Below are positions 32,913 to 44,486 of a stretch of 64,000 nt of DNA, piece by piece. Numbering within the stretch: position 1 is the first letter of the stretch; each line of letters starts with the position of its first letter. The translations under genes were made by a program, and so were the position numbers. The DNA comes from Sophora flavescens (Eukaryota; Streptophyta; Magnoliopsida; Fabales; Fabaceae). The DNA lies in the NCBI GenBank assembly GCA_030762895.1, contig CM061064.1, forward strand, positions 137,189,847-137,253,846. The letters are read 5' to 3'. The notes beneath the pieces were generated by a model. It was not told the DNA's origin and did not search any database. It was given only the letters and a program-made list of their open reading frames with translations.

Positions 32913-34380
32913 TGTTGACCACGGATCTGGGCAAGTATACCCAGTCGTGCAAGTAATACGGTGGTGAGACCGGTTATCGTATCCACGGGGATTGGATGTC
33001 AAGTACCAATTCACAAACTCAGCAACTATCTAGACTAAACTAAAAATCAAGAGAAATCAAAACAGAAAAATAAAGCAACAAAAGCAATAAAATGTTTTTG
33101 GTCTTTTTGGGGACTTTTGACAAACACTTGGAGTGCAGAAAGGATATGTTGGGACTAGACTTCACCAAACCTTTACCTCATGCAATACCAGGACTAGATA
33201 CCTCTCATTCATGCTTCAAATATTAAAATCAATCCACTAAACTACTCAAACCCCGATTTCTCGGATGGCAAGAGCCTAAATCCACTAATAGACCCTAATT
33301 CCTTAGGTGGCCTAGATTAATGAATTTCCATTATGATTAGGGATTACGCGATTACTAGTAAACCAAACTCCATTCCTAGATGAAAGGGTTACTAGGTGAT
33401 TAAATTCAGTTCTGGTTCTAATACGAATTTCCCAATTGCATATCAAAACACAAATCAAGTCATGGGGGTGCTAGCCACAACAAGCATTAAGCATGGAAAA
33501 TTAATCACTAATACGAAGCATAAACATAGAATAATCAGTCAAGATAAATACATGAAGTTTAGTTTGATTACATCTAATCCCAACAAACTGGGATTAGCTA
33601 CTCATAATTACAGAGAAAACCAAACCAGAGAATATGAGAAGAGGAGAGAAGAGGCTCCATGGGAGCTTTCCTTCTTCTTCACAGCAACCCCTCTCAGCAA
33701 CTCCCTTCTAGGGTTGAAACCCTAGTCCAGCCGCAGCTCCAAGTGCCTCCAAGTGCCCCCTTCAAAACTCCCTCGTCAATTCTGCCCTAAAACACCAACT
33801 TATACCAATCAGCTCTGCACGCGCTCGCGAGGCGAATGGCTTCTCGCGAGGCGAATATTAAAAATCTGGCTTCAGAGATTGGATCTCTCGCGAGGTGAAA
33901 CCGAAAGGTTCTTCTCAAATACGCCCGTGATGAGTATCAGGGCCTGGGCGTGATGGCTTCTGTTCCTCAGGCTCGCGAGGCGAGATATGGTTCGCGGGGC
34001 GAGACAAAAATGGTTGCATTTTCTGGCACAGTCAGCTTTCAGGCTCGCGAGGCGAGATGGTGACTCGCGAGGCGAGACAGAAAGGCCGACTGTTGCTGTT
34101 TAGCTGGTCTTCTGTCTCGCGTGGCGAGGTCCAGTCTCGCGAGGCGAAGCTTCAGAATTCTGCTTGGTTCAATTTCTTCTCTTTTCAGGCTCTATCTTCA
34201 TCCAAGCTTCATTATGGCCAAATCTGCACAATTTTCCTTAAGTTCCTGCAAAACAACACCAAGAAACCGCTTCACCCGTTCCAAGGGAAAATCTAACTAA
34301 AATCAAATAAAGAATGCCTAATCTATATGAAAAATGCATGCGAAAGTATACAGAAAACATGATGTAAAATCACACTATCA
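32913..34380 (-). repeat. LTR of element C, 3' copy
   Basis: Carries CTCGCGAGGCGA units at 33825-34150 and the GTGATGAGTATCAGGGCCTG dyad at 33921-33956. Compared with 36774-38240 it lacks one unit near 33895 and has one extra near 34057. Confidence 0.92.
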
Positions 34381-35997
34381 AATCACGCCAAGCTTATTCA
34401 CTAAGGCCAGAAGAGATATATAATCAAAGCATGGATAGTGAACCAAGAACCCGAATAAATACTAATCCAAGTAATAGGCATTTCAAACAATTCAGCAAGA
34501 GACAATCAATTCAAGTCCAATTAGAGGCTTAGGTTCTCTAAATTCATATTCTCACTGATTCGGGCACTCTTTCTCACCTGAAGGTCACCCCAAGCTTGAT
34601 ACTTTGCTTGGCTCTCTTTCTCACCTCACTCAAGTGTTTAGGGGAATAAGACAATTCACTCCATTTTCCTCAAGTAATGATTTCTACCATAGGCTTGACT
34701 ATCAACCAAATCTCTACTTTATTAATGAAAACAATTAAGAATCAAGAGGTCTTTACTTCGGTTGTAACGGGGCCATGGGATTAATCGTTAGGTGGGGAAA
34801 TCAAGAAAAGGAAATTTCAAAAGGATATACAAAATCAAGAATTGCAAAACATGACCTTCTAAAATACCCTTTTGGGTTTTTATTTCTTTTTCCACCATTC
34901 TTCCTTTCTTTTTGTTTTATTTCTCATTTCTTTTTGTCATCCCCTTCTCTATATATTTTTCTTTTTCTTTTGTTTTTCTATTGCTTGGAGAAGGTGAGAT
35001 TTTTCAATCAAGAGAAATATTTTTCTGATTCTTTCATCCCAAACTTTCAACTACCTTTTTACCCTTTTTTAATACTTTAGAAGGTATCCTACCAGGCATA
35101 TTTATCAATAAATTTCAAGGTACCAAGAAAAGTATTTCATCCATGTAGGCTCAAAATTGGGCAACTAAGGGGTAGCATTTCATCATTCAAAGCTCAGAAG
35201 ACCAGAAAAATACCTAGTGCCTCAATCATTTTCAAAAATGTTTTCAAAAATTTTTAAGCTTCAAAATGGTTTCAAGTCAAGTTCTAGAGAAATAACATCC
35301 AAGAGGAATAACACTCTAACACAAAGAATGGGGCAGATTTGGTGAGTACCCCTTTGGCTCAAAATCTCACATTTTAGTAGTTCAAGAATCAATGAGAAAC
35401 ACAAATCTATAGAACCATATGCTAATTATCAACTATCAAATATTATCTCAAACATTTTTATTTGTAGCCATATCACAAGAATGAAAAAAAATTGGGTTCA
35501 AAAATTCACTATCACAATTTAATTGGCACTTAGTTCTCACAATCGGATGCAACATCTAAACAAGGGCAATCTAATTATGTGAGATGCAAAACTATATGAA
35601 TGCAACATGAAAAATGTAAATGCAAAATACCCCTACCCCAAGCTTAAGAATTTACATTGTCCCCAATGTAAACAATCAAGATGGAGAGGAAAGAAAATTG
35701 GAACGGCTTACCGAGGCGGTAGAGGGTGTTGGCTCTCATTCCAGTCAGAAACTTGTTTGGGAAATGCATCACGGCCGTGAGGGGTGCTAACTTTGCTTTT
35801 TCACTTGTCTTCTTGCTCTTCCTTCCTTCCTTCTTTCCCTGGAAACACTTGGCCATTTTATTAGTAAAAGAAAACTCTTGATCTTCTCAAATTATTCAAG
35901 AGTTAAAAACCAAAAACAAAATCTAACTAAAGAGAAGGGTTAAGAAACTTGGGTTGCCTCCCAATAAGCGCTTCTTTAACGTCACTAGCTTGACGTC
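34381..35997 (-). other. Non-coding 3' interior of element C
   Basis: No ORF with recognisable features; pyrimidine-rich around 34880-35060. The minus strand shows AAGCTTGGCGTGATT next to LTR 34380, a polypurine tract with a likely G-to-C change. At 35948-35983 is the conserved CTTGGGTTGCCTCCCAA hairpin block shared with 3954-3991. Confidence 0.7.
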
Positions 35998-36627
35998 CTA
36001 GGATCCTCCTCCCGGATCAAATGGCTTGTGGAGTGGAGATTGCAGAAGTAATATGACTTTATCCATGGTTCCACCTAGCCATGGTGTGAAAGCTCCCTTG
36101 ACCTCTACAATTATGAACTCACTTCCTCTCGGGTCAAGTGGAATTTTCAAGAGGAAGTTTGCCAGACAAGTGGAAGGGGCTAACTTACCAGTGTCCACAT
36201 ATGCATGCAAGCCAACATATTTATTTAATGCGGTAAATTCAGTCAGCATGGTGGAGGGAATGCTTTCCAAATGCCCTGCCTTCTCACTTGTTTCTCTCCA
36301 AGGGTGCGTGAAAGGTAATCCCTCTTCTTGTGATTCGCTTACCACCACCACTTCATCTTCAATTTGATCCATTCCCACAACCAGATTTTTCTCAAATTCT
36401 GCTTCATGTGGCTCTATGGGAATCATACATGGTGGTGGAGGTGGCAAATATGAACAAAAGGTTTCCCAATCCTCCTCGGAGAAGTTATATATAAGCCTTC
36501 CCGTCATATAATCAACTTGTGCTGGAGTAACATGACCCATCAATTCTATGCAGTCTCCCAAACACCAGTTGTCCTCCAAAGCGTGACTTGAGGCTTCCTC
36601 ATCAGGTGGATAATAGTGATTGTCCAT
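35998..36627 (-). CDS. Element C ORF with conserved LNKYVGLHA module, ~209 aa
   Basis: Minus-strand ATG at 36627 (MDNHYYPPDEEASSHALEDN). The open frame extends upstream through the primer site, but this is the first ATG in a plausible context. Order: acidic N-terminus; MGHVTPAQVDYMTGRLIYNF and SEEDWETFCSY; a run of prolines (about residue 60); acidic IEDEVVVVSESQEEG; then FTALNKYVGLHAYVDTGKLA, CLANFLLKIPLDPRGSEFII, VILLLQSPLHKPFDPGGGS and stop. The last ~80 residues match the C-terminal part of the ORF at 2899-3744 and its frameshifted continuation. Function unknown. It is the sole coding region of a non-autonomous retrotransposon and still open, so it may give an element protein or gag-like RNA-binding role. 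Confidence 0.6.
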   Translation of the reverse strand: MDNHYYPPDEEASSHALEDNWCLGDCIELMGHVTPAQVDYMTGRLIYNFSEEDWETFCSYLPPPPPCMIPIEPHEAEFEKNLVVGMDQIEDEVVVVSESQEEGLPFTHPWRETSEKAGHLESIPSTMLTEFTALNKYVGLHAYVDTGKLAPSTCLANFLLKIPLDPRGSEFIIVEVKGAFTPWLGGTMDKVILLLQSPLHKPFDPGGGS

Positions 36628-36749
36628 GAATTTCGTCCACCTTCCACAAACAAAGCTCAAAACAAAAAGATCAAATATATACAGAAACAAAAATAAAAAA
36701 TGTCTAAAGTAGTTGCCTCCTTTGTTACTAATGATATTGGCAAAACCAA

Positions 36750-36767
36750 TCCCCGGCAACGGCGCCA
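36750..36767 (-). other. Primer-binding site (tRNA-Asp) of element C
   Basis: The plus strand TCCCCGGCAACGGCGCCA is six bases from the LTR start at 36774; the same primer as the composite element at 1178. Confidence 0.92.
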
Positions 36768-36773
36768 AAAACT

Positions 36774-38240
36774 TGTTGACCACGGATCTGGGCAAGTATA
36801 CCCAGTCGTGTAAGTAATACGGTGGTGAGACCGGTTATCGTATCCACGGGGATTGGATGTCAAGTACCAATTCACAAACTCAGCAACTATCTAGACTAAA
36901 CTAAAAATCAAGAGAAATCAAAACAGAAAAATAAAGCAACAAAAGCAATAAAATGTTTTTGGTCTTTTTGAGGACTTTTGACAAACACTTGGAGTGCAGA
37001 AAGGATATGTTGGGACTAGACTTCACCAAACCTCTACCTCATGCAATACCAGCACTAGATACCTCCCATTCATGCTTCAAATATTAAAATCAATCCACTA
37101 AACTACTCAAACCCCGATTCCTCGGATGGCAAGAGCCTAAATCCACTAATAGACCCTAATTCCTTAGGTGGCCTAGATTAATGAATTTGCATTATGATTA
37201 GGGATTACGCGATTACTAGTAAAACAAACTCCATTCCTAGATGAAAGGGTTACTAGGTGATTAAATTCAGTTCTGGTTCTAATACGAATTTCCCAATTGC
37301 ATATCAAAACACAAATCAAGTCAAGGGGGTGCTAGCCACAACAAGCATTAAGCATGGAAAATTAATCACTAATACGAAGCATAAACATAGAATAATCAGT
37401 CAAGATAAATACATGAAGTTTAGTTTGATTACATCTAATCCCAACAAACTGGGATTAGCTACTCATAATTATAGAGAAAGCCAAACCAGAGAATATGAGA
37501 AGAGGAGAGAAGAGGCTCCATGGGAGCTTTCCTTCTTCTTCACAGCAACCCCTATCAGCAACTCCCTTCTAGGGTTGAAACCCTAGTCCAGCGCAGCTCC
37601 AAGTGCCTCCAAGTGCCCCCCTTCAAAACTCCCCCGTCAATTCTGCCCTAAAACAGCAACTTATACCAATCAGACTCTGCGCGCGCTCGCGAGGCGAATG
37701 GCTTCTCGCGAGGCGAATATTAAAAATCTGGCTTCAGAGATTGGATCTCTTGCGAGGTGAGAGTTGCTCGCGAGGCGAAACCGAAAGGTTCTTCTCAAAT
37801 ACGCCCGTGATGAGTATCAGGGCCTGGGCGTGATGGCTTTTGTTCCTCAGGCTCGCGAGGCGAGATATGGTTCGCGGGGCGAGACAGAAATGGTTGCATT
37901 TTCTGGCACAGTCAGCTTTCAAGCTCGCGAGGCGAGACAGAAAGATTGACTGTTGCTGTTTAGCTAGTCTTCTGTCTCGCGTGGCGAGGTCCAGTCTCGC
38001 GAGGCGAAGCTTCAGAATTCTGCTTGGTTCAATTTCTTCTCTTTTCAGGCTTTATCTTCATCCAAGCTTCATTATGGCCAAATCTGCACAGTTTTCCTTA
38101 AGTTCCTGCAAAACAACACCAAGAAACCGCTTCACCCGTTCGAAGGGAAAATCTAACTAAAATCAAATAAAGAATGCCTAATCTATATGAAAAATGCATG
38201 CGAAAGTATACAGAAAACATGATGTAAAATCACACTATCA
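36774..38240 (-). repeat. LTR of element C, 5' copy
   Basis: Matches 32913-34380 almost throughout. Contains an additional GAGAGTTGCTCGCGAGGC unit near 37758 and the dyad at 37801-37836. Confidence 0.92.
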
Positions 38241-38857
38241 ACTTCCTTCTCTTCTTATGGATACACTTAGACATAACATGTCCAGTTTTTCCACAGAAGT
38301 TACAAACAGGTGTAGCTTTGGTTACAGTTGACTTAAATAATACTGTAGAAGCTTTAGTTGATACTTTATGATGTGTCTGATGGACATATCCAATACCTTC
38401 TTTGTTAAGAGAGTGCCTCTGACTGCCAAGTAGCTTAGTCAGATTGTCTCTACCATTAACAAATTTGGCAAGATCAGAAGTGAGCTCTTCCACTTTCTTT
38501 TGAAGTTTTTCAACTTCTTCAGATGGTGATGTTTCACTTGAGATCTTAGCTTCATTAGACTTTTCAGTCTTCAGCTCATTGTTATCTTTAGCTTGCTTCT
38601 CACACTCTTGAGATTTCTGTTTATGCTTATTGGTGAGCTTTACATACTCTCTCTTGAGGGATTTGAAGGCCTTAGATAAGCAGTTGGATTCCTCCAGCAA
38701 CTCCTCATAGGCATCAAGTAATTCCTCATAGTCAGAATATCCCTCATCGTCTGAGTCTGAGTCAGTGTTGGCCATCAGACAGAGATTGGCTTCTTCCTCT
38801 CTTTCTTCATCAGAAGATGTTGAGTCTTTGACTTTGGCTGTTCCTTCATGTGTGACA
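38241..38857 (-). pseudogene. Right copia: gag, coiled-coil and zinc knuckle
   Basis: The open minus-strand frame runs from 38857 (VTHEGTAKVKDSTSSDEERE) through MANTDSDSDDEGYSDYEELL and a long K/E-rich coiled coil (about residues 50-130) to TPVCNFCGKTGHVMSKCIHK. It is interrupted at 38241 by element C; the rest of the polyprotein resumes at 32912. The gag N-terminus, primer site and about 90 bp of the LTR have been deleted at 38857-38861. Confidence 0.88.
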
Positions 38858-38860
38858 GCT

Positions 38861-40628
38861 AAGTTCAGACGAGTGGAAAGAATACAAGACAGACGGGTGG
38901 CTCGTCTGATGAAATTTTAACAGTGACCTTGGCAAACACACCACTTGATAAACGTATAAGAAAACTAAAGCAACTGAAGAGTTTAAGGAAAGAGAGATTG
39001 ACACAGTTATTTATCCTGGTTCACTCTTCAAAGCAAAGAGCTACGTCCAGTCCTTGGCTGCACCAAGATTTATCCACTATAACTGATTAGGTTTCAGACT
39101 CAAGTATTGTTTGCACACGTAGCCTCTTCAGGCTCCAAGACAAGTATTGTTTGCACACCTAGCCTCTTCAAGCTCAAGACAAGTATTCTTTGCACACTTA
39201 GCCTCTTCAGGCTCACTCGGGTTTGTTTGAGAGATTTGGTTTGTAATGAATACAACTTAGACAGACAGAACTTTCACTAACACTCAAAGAGTGGTTTAAA
39301 TGTAAAGCTTAGGAAAGTCTGCGTAATAACTTCAAATGATTGAAGAATACAGAATGAAAGAATGAAGATATTAATGCACGGAGTAATGGCTTTTTAATGC
39401 AATGTGTATTCTCTTCTTCTTAATCTTCAATGACTTCTGTATTTATAGTCTTCAAGCATTTAGGATCCGTTAGAGACATTCCCTCAGATGTTGGCTTCAA
39501 GCAGAACTTCATTAAATGTAATATAGTCGTTCTGGGTAGCCATTAATGCAATAGGAACGTTGGTTGTACTCTAACATGAAGGATCATGGCTTTATGCATC
39601 GTGATATAGCCATATCAGAGTTGTGCAGAGAGCTTTTTGTACTTTGTTGAGTACACTTCCCTTTTCGTGAAGGACCAGAGGTACTAGGGAATAAAGCATG
39701 TTGGAAGCATTCTTTAACTGGTCTTTGGTTCTGATTATCCAAGGTTGCTTGAGAGAGTAACTTCTGACTTTTCTTGATAAGCGTGAAACTGAGTAGAAGG
39801 GAAGGCTTCAAGTCTCTTTCTGGTTCTTGAAATAATATTCTGATAATCCTTATAGAATTCGCGTTCATAAGATAAGTGCTTCCATCTTGAAAATAACCGC
39901 GTCTATCTAGCCATTTAAGATTTTTCATTCGGGCTAGACGAGCTCCACATTACGGACTCAGCAAGTCCAAAGACTAGTGTGGACGAGCGCTTCTGTCACC
40001 TTAGTGGACGAGCACTTCTGTTACTTTATTGGACGAGCGCCTCTGTTACTTTAGTAGACGAGCGCCTCTATCATTTTAGTAGACGACCATTTGTGTCACT
40101 TTAGTAGACGAGCGCCTCTGTTACTTTAGTGGACGACCGCTTGTGTCACTTTAGTCGACGCAAGTTTCTATCTCTTGCGTTTTGGACGTGCGCTTCAATC
40201 ACTACAGTGCTGGACGTTTGTTTCAATCACTTGTGTGTTGGACGTGCGCTTCTATCACTTGAGTGTTGGACGTGTGCTTCTATCACTTGAGTGTTGGACG
40301 TGCGCTTCAACCACTACAATGTTGGACGTTTGTTTCAATCACTTGTGTGTTGGACGTGCGCTTTAATCACTTAAGTGTTGGACGTTTGCTTCAATCACTA
40401 TAGTGTTGGACGTTTGCTTCAATCACTACAGTGTTGAACGTGTGCTTGTTTCACTTTGTTGGACGTGTGCTTGTTTCACTTTGTTGGACGTCTGCTTCTT
40501 ACAGCTTTAATCTGCACACTAGATTGACAGGTTAGCAACCAATATGAAGGTTAATTAAATGATTAACCAATGTTTAGTTCTCATCAAAACTTAGGAAAAT
40601 GCACATCAAACTTTTTAGAAACTTAACA
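38861..40628 (-). repeat. Copia LTR C (right, U5-trimmed)
   Basis: Starts at TTCAGACGAGTGGAAAG relative to LTR B and ends CTTAACA at 40628. Flanking GATCGGACGGAGTAC looks like the end of a Stowaway-type MITE, suggesting the copia landed in one. Confidence 0.87.
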
Positions 40629-41035
40629 GATCGGACGGAGTACAATTTTATATTTTATGAATTTGATTTCCCAAAATTAATTATTTTTTTATTTCAATTC
40701 AATTAATTGATGATAGATTAAATTAAATAATTACTAGTAATTTATAATTTCATTAATTAGATTATTTGAATTTACTTAATTATTAATCAGACTAATTTTT
40801 AATTTCAATAATTAACCCTAATAATACCTATACGGCTATACGCCTCTACCACTCCCCAGTCCCCCATAAACCAAGCCCCAACCCACTCCATTTGCCAACT
40901 CAATGCCCATTATGATTAATTAATTAAATTAATGAAAAGAACTAATCTAAGAATCTAAGAATCGACTAATGCGTCACACCTCACCCTTCCTTGAAAGTTG
41001 AAACGGTTTTATCTTCCTCATTGCACTTCTTCGTC
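40629..41035. other. AT-rich spacer with MITE remnant
   Basis: CGGACGGAGTAC at 40632-40643 resembles a Stowaway terminus; its partner end is not found. No gene. Confidence 0.4.
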
Positions 41036-41398
41036 ATGGCTGCTTTGCGCAAGCGGGTCTGTGAAGCATTGCTCTGGATGAATGGGTGCCCTACCCGAAG
41101 TAGCTTCTTCCATACCCGCCTCATCTACCCGACCCGAGCCAGTTCCACAACATCCAATGATCTCACCCATCGTACAATGAATAACATTGGACCCCCCAGC
41201 ACCGGCGCCTTGCCACCATTCCTTCACCTCATTTGCGGTCAACAACTACTACGACGCCACAGCGATAACATACCCAAATCAATCTGCTGTCTACTAATAA
41301 AACTCAGCAACACTGGGATCCACGAAGCCTCCGAAATCGAACTTGCATTTCCTGGCAAAAAAAACAACGAACGGCCGGAGACACCGCATACCACTGAT
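41036..41398 (+). pseudogene. Unidentified ORF start, possible organelle-targeted N-terminus
   Basis: The ATG at 41036 opens MAALRKRVCEALLWMNGCPT, then RSSFFHTRLIYPTRASSTTS. It is rich in Arg, Ser and Thr and low in acidic residues, resembling a mitochondrial presequence. The frame continues to 41398, where a hAT MITE with an 8-bp duplication is inserted; without the MITE it would stop four codons later. I recognise no domain. It may be the first exon of a lost gene or a chance frame. Confidence 0.3.
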
Positions 41399-41872
41399 CA
41401 TAGTTCTAAATTACGGACCGCATCACGTATTGCAGCCGCAATATTGCGGTTGCGGACCGCAGCGCAACCGCATCACACCACAATTGCGGTGTGATCCCTT
41501 TTCACGTGTTGCGGCCGCAACGCAACCGCATCAGCACCGCATCAGACACTGCATCGGACCACATCTGGCCGCAACACCCACTTTCAGCACCGTTTGTTCA
41601 AATTTTTTTCCAAAACTAAAAAAATTTCAGGCCCCCAAAGCATTTAGATGCAAGAATTATTCCTTTATGCTTTATCAATTTGTTTCTTTTCTCTATTTTT
41701 GTTATCCTCTTCTCAATTCAGATCTATGAAGAATTACAATAATTATACAATATTTTTTAGATTTGGTGCAAACATAAAATTATTTCACGCCGCAGCGGCT
41801 GCAGCGACCGCGATGCAGCAATCGCAGTGACCGCAACCGCATCCACGGCTGCAATCGCAATTTAGAACCTTG
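41399..41872. mobile_element. hAT-type MITE (474 bp)
   Basis: Starts CATAGTTCTAAATTACGG, ends CGCAATTTAGAACCTTG (inverted match), flanked by CCACTGAT (41391-41398) and CCGCTGAT (41873-41880), an 8-bp duplication with one change. The interior is packed with GCGGTTGCGG/CCGCAACCGC repeats in both orientations. Confidence 0.85.
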
Positions 41873-41880
41873 CCGCTGAT

Positions 41881-43722
41881 CTCCGCCCATGACCGGTAGT
41901 GGTGGCAACCACCATATAACCTTTTCTATGAACCAACATCAACACACAAAATATTATCTCCATAATATATTGATTATACAAAACAAACCGCTTAAACAAA
42001 CAGTAATTAAGAGATAATTATGATTAAACAGATTTATCAGAATACACAATCATAAATTATTATAATATTTATATTCAGTATTTATCTTAAGAATACTTTT
42101 GATATACAAGTATTTTATGGCATAATATTACATCTATACATGTTTGACTACATTAAAATTTGAAAAGTCAAACTGACATAAAGAAATACACAAGGCAACT
42201 TCATTGGTAGAGAAAGGGACATGTGGCTGATGTATCACTACTCCACTATGGAAGGTGGTACACCAAAGACACTTTCTCTATTCTAATTATTAAGAATTCT
42301 AATTATTAAGAAAATGTGTTCATGAATTGTATTGATAATATATTTCTAATTATTAAGAAAAAATAATAAGAGTCATACAAAAAATAATAATGACTAATAA
42401 TAGTGTTGACGCACACTCTAGATTAAATACGATTGGAATAAAAAAGTGTTAGAAGTTATTAATTATAAATTTATAATTAATTAATTAATTTTTTCAAATA
42501 AATAAATAAATTTATAATGAAAAATAATTATAAATAAATGATTGTCTATGATTTACATATTTGCATCTTAACGATTATATTTTTTATTTTAAATTGAACA
42601 AAATAATTTTACTTCATTTGGATCTATTTCAATAAATTTTTATTTTATTTTTATCAAGTATGTTAATAAATTCGCAACAGATAGATTCGTAGGAAAATTC
42701 ATAGTAAAATTACTTGCAAAATTTTCTATGGATTTTCACCTAACTTGTTTTCTTGCGATTTTCTGTAGATTAAATTTTGCAGGAAAATCTGTAGAAAACA
42801 TCTAATATTTCATGCAAATTTAAATTCGTAGAAAAAACCACACGAAATATCAAAAGTTTCTAGAAATTTTCCTTTGAATTTAAATCTATAATAAGAAACC
42901 TTACTTTTGAAAATTTTGTAGCAAAATTTGCAGGAAATTACTGCAAAGAAAAATACGCATGAAAATTCGCATGAAATTAATGAATTTCTAGATGTGGTAT
43001 CTGTAAATGTCTATTAATTAACTGTCTACTAACAAAAAATCTGCTTATCAGTCACCAAAAGGTAACTAAGAGAACAAGATCAAGTGCTTTTGATAGGTGG
43101 CACAACACTACCAAGAAATAGCCTACCACAAAAAGAGTATAGAGAGCGTCACCAAAAGAATATAAACCATAATGCAGTGTGCAGAAGCGCATCAATACAG
43201 GTTCAGGAAAACCAAATTTCTCAGGAACATACAACCACCAAAGGGAGGCAAAAAATGCAATAACTGGGCATAGCATGAGAGACTACAAGGAACCAAAGCA
43301 ACTATTACCATGACTGCTTCTTCAAACAATATAGCTTCACAACTCATAAGCTAAAATGACCGAAAGACCTTAATTTGGTGAAACAGCAGAAGAGAAAGTC
43401 ACTAAGTGGAAACCCTGCTATCCCAAATCCATGACAAAAATTGAAGGAGCCAAATACCATAATGAAGCAATCTCAGAGGAGTAACCATGATAAAACAAAC
43501 ACAAAACCCATTTAAAAAGGCTAGACATGATTAAAATGAAATAACAAATCATTTCGACACAAAGACAAGTACATAACCTAAACAAATCAACCAAATACAT
43601 ATAGGTATGAAAGTAGACACTCAGAAAGTTTCATTCCAAAAACTGAACATTTTTTAGACCAAGTCACACAAAGCCCCTCAGAAACCAAAAGGGTATCAAG
43701 AAAAAATGTACATTAACCTAAC
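41881..43722. other. AT-rich intergenic stretch
   Basis: No gene recognised. Positions 42700-42980 contain imperfect repeats of GAAAATTTGCAGGAAA-type text in both orientations. Minus-strand frames at 43052-43276 and 43418-43600 are hydrophobic but match nothing I know. Confidence 0.4.
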
Positions 43723-44372
43723 TGTACTGGCCGAGGAGTAAAACCCGGCCACCGAGAGCTTGGATACCTGATCCAATAAAGGTGGGAACGATAAGATATT
43801 GATATTATCTTTAATGATCCTGATATTGTTTCAAATAAAATTATCCGGTTAGAAGAGATAAATCCCTCAAATTAAGGTGGGAAAGATAAGATATTGATAT
43901 TATCTTTAATGATCCTGATATTATCTCAAATAACCTTATCCGGTTAGAAGAGATAAATCCCTCAAATTAAGGAAATCATATCTAAAAGAAGATTTAAGAG
44001 ATAAAAGGAGATAAATCCATATCTCTTAAATATATGGAGATCCTATTATAAAAGGAGGAGAACCCAAGAGAGAGCGAAACTTTTGAACCAACCTGGGTGA
44101 ATCTCCTTAAGCGTATTAGAGGAACCAGCTTGACCAAGAGACTATTGAAGAGTCCTTGCTCGCTGGTATTCGTCAAATACAAGATTAAGGGATTGAGATC
44201 ACCGTATGGCCAAGGGTTGAACCTAGAACTACGTCTGGCTTTGATTTCCATTGGGATACGTAGGATCGGAATACAATATTCTGTCAAACCATAATCTAAA
44301 ACAACCCCATTGTTTACTCTTGGTTTGACGTTCTACGGCGAGATTCCAGCAAGTCGGGTCTCGGCAGGAACA
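43723..44372 (+). repeat. 5' LTR of element E2
   Basis: 650 bp, TG...CA. Two ~88-bp subrepeats (about 43790-43970) of the GATATTATCTTTAATGATCC type. TATTATAAAAGGAGG at 44044-44058. Confidence 0.87.
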
Positions 44373-44486
44373 TTTGGCGCCCACCGTGGGGCCGAGGAAA
44401 AACTTTCCCCGTTCCATAAGAAAGCTTGATGGTGACTAAACGGAATGGACCGAGGGGAGGGGCGAACGGCACGAACCATGTAGATC

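Larger units (their letters stand above)
32913..38240 (-). mobile_element. Non-autonomous gypsy-type element C (tRNA-Asp primed)
   Basis: LTRs 32913-34380 and 36774-38240 (1468 and 1467 bp, TGTTGACC...ACTATCA on the plus strand). The primer site is at 36750-36767 on the minus strand (TGGCGCCGTTGCCGGGGA), so the element reads right to left. The duplication is ACTTA/ACTTC: four bases plus one mismatch against the uninterrupted copia GAAGACTTCC. The interior is 2.4 kb with one ORF that shares its end with the gag-like ORF at 2899-3744. No pol. LTRs differ mainly by gain or loss of CTCGCGAGGCGAG units and scattered substitutions, so insertion is fairly recent. Confidence 0.9.
17585..40628 (-). 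mobile_element. Tandem copia pair sharing a central LTR (LTR-pol-LTR-pol-LTR)
   Basis: Three related LTRs (17585-19442, 27468-29327, 38861-40628) alternate with two copia interiors, all on the minus strand. The central LTR has an iMet primer site on its left (27452-27465), belonging to the left interior, and a polypurine tract on its right (29328-29342), belonging to the right interior. It therefore serves as 5' LTR for one and 3' LTR for the other. Outer LTRs are trimmed at their U5 sides: A lacks about 27 bp, C about 90 bp. Unequal recombination between LTRs of tandem or sister copies explains this. Later insertions sit at 20592-24664 and 32913-38240. Long LTRs and motif spelling suggest a Sirevirus-like copia (inference). 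Confidence 0.82.

Noticed and set aside
33396..34296. Open frames of 109, 66 and 79 aa
   Set aside because: All lie inside an LTR of element C and are repeated at 37257-38160; no protein features.
34775..35080. Hydrophobic 101-aa frame suggestive of a membrane protein
   Set aside because: It comes from a pyrimidine-rich tract (TTTCTTTTT runs) in the non-coding interior of element C; low complexity, no start context, no homologue recognised.
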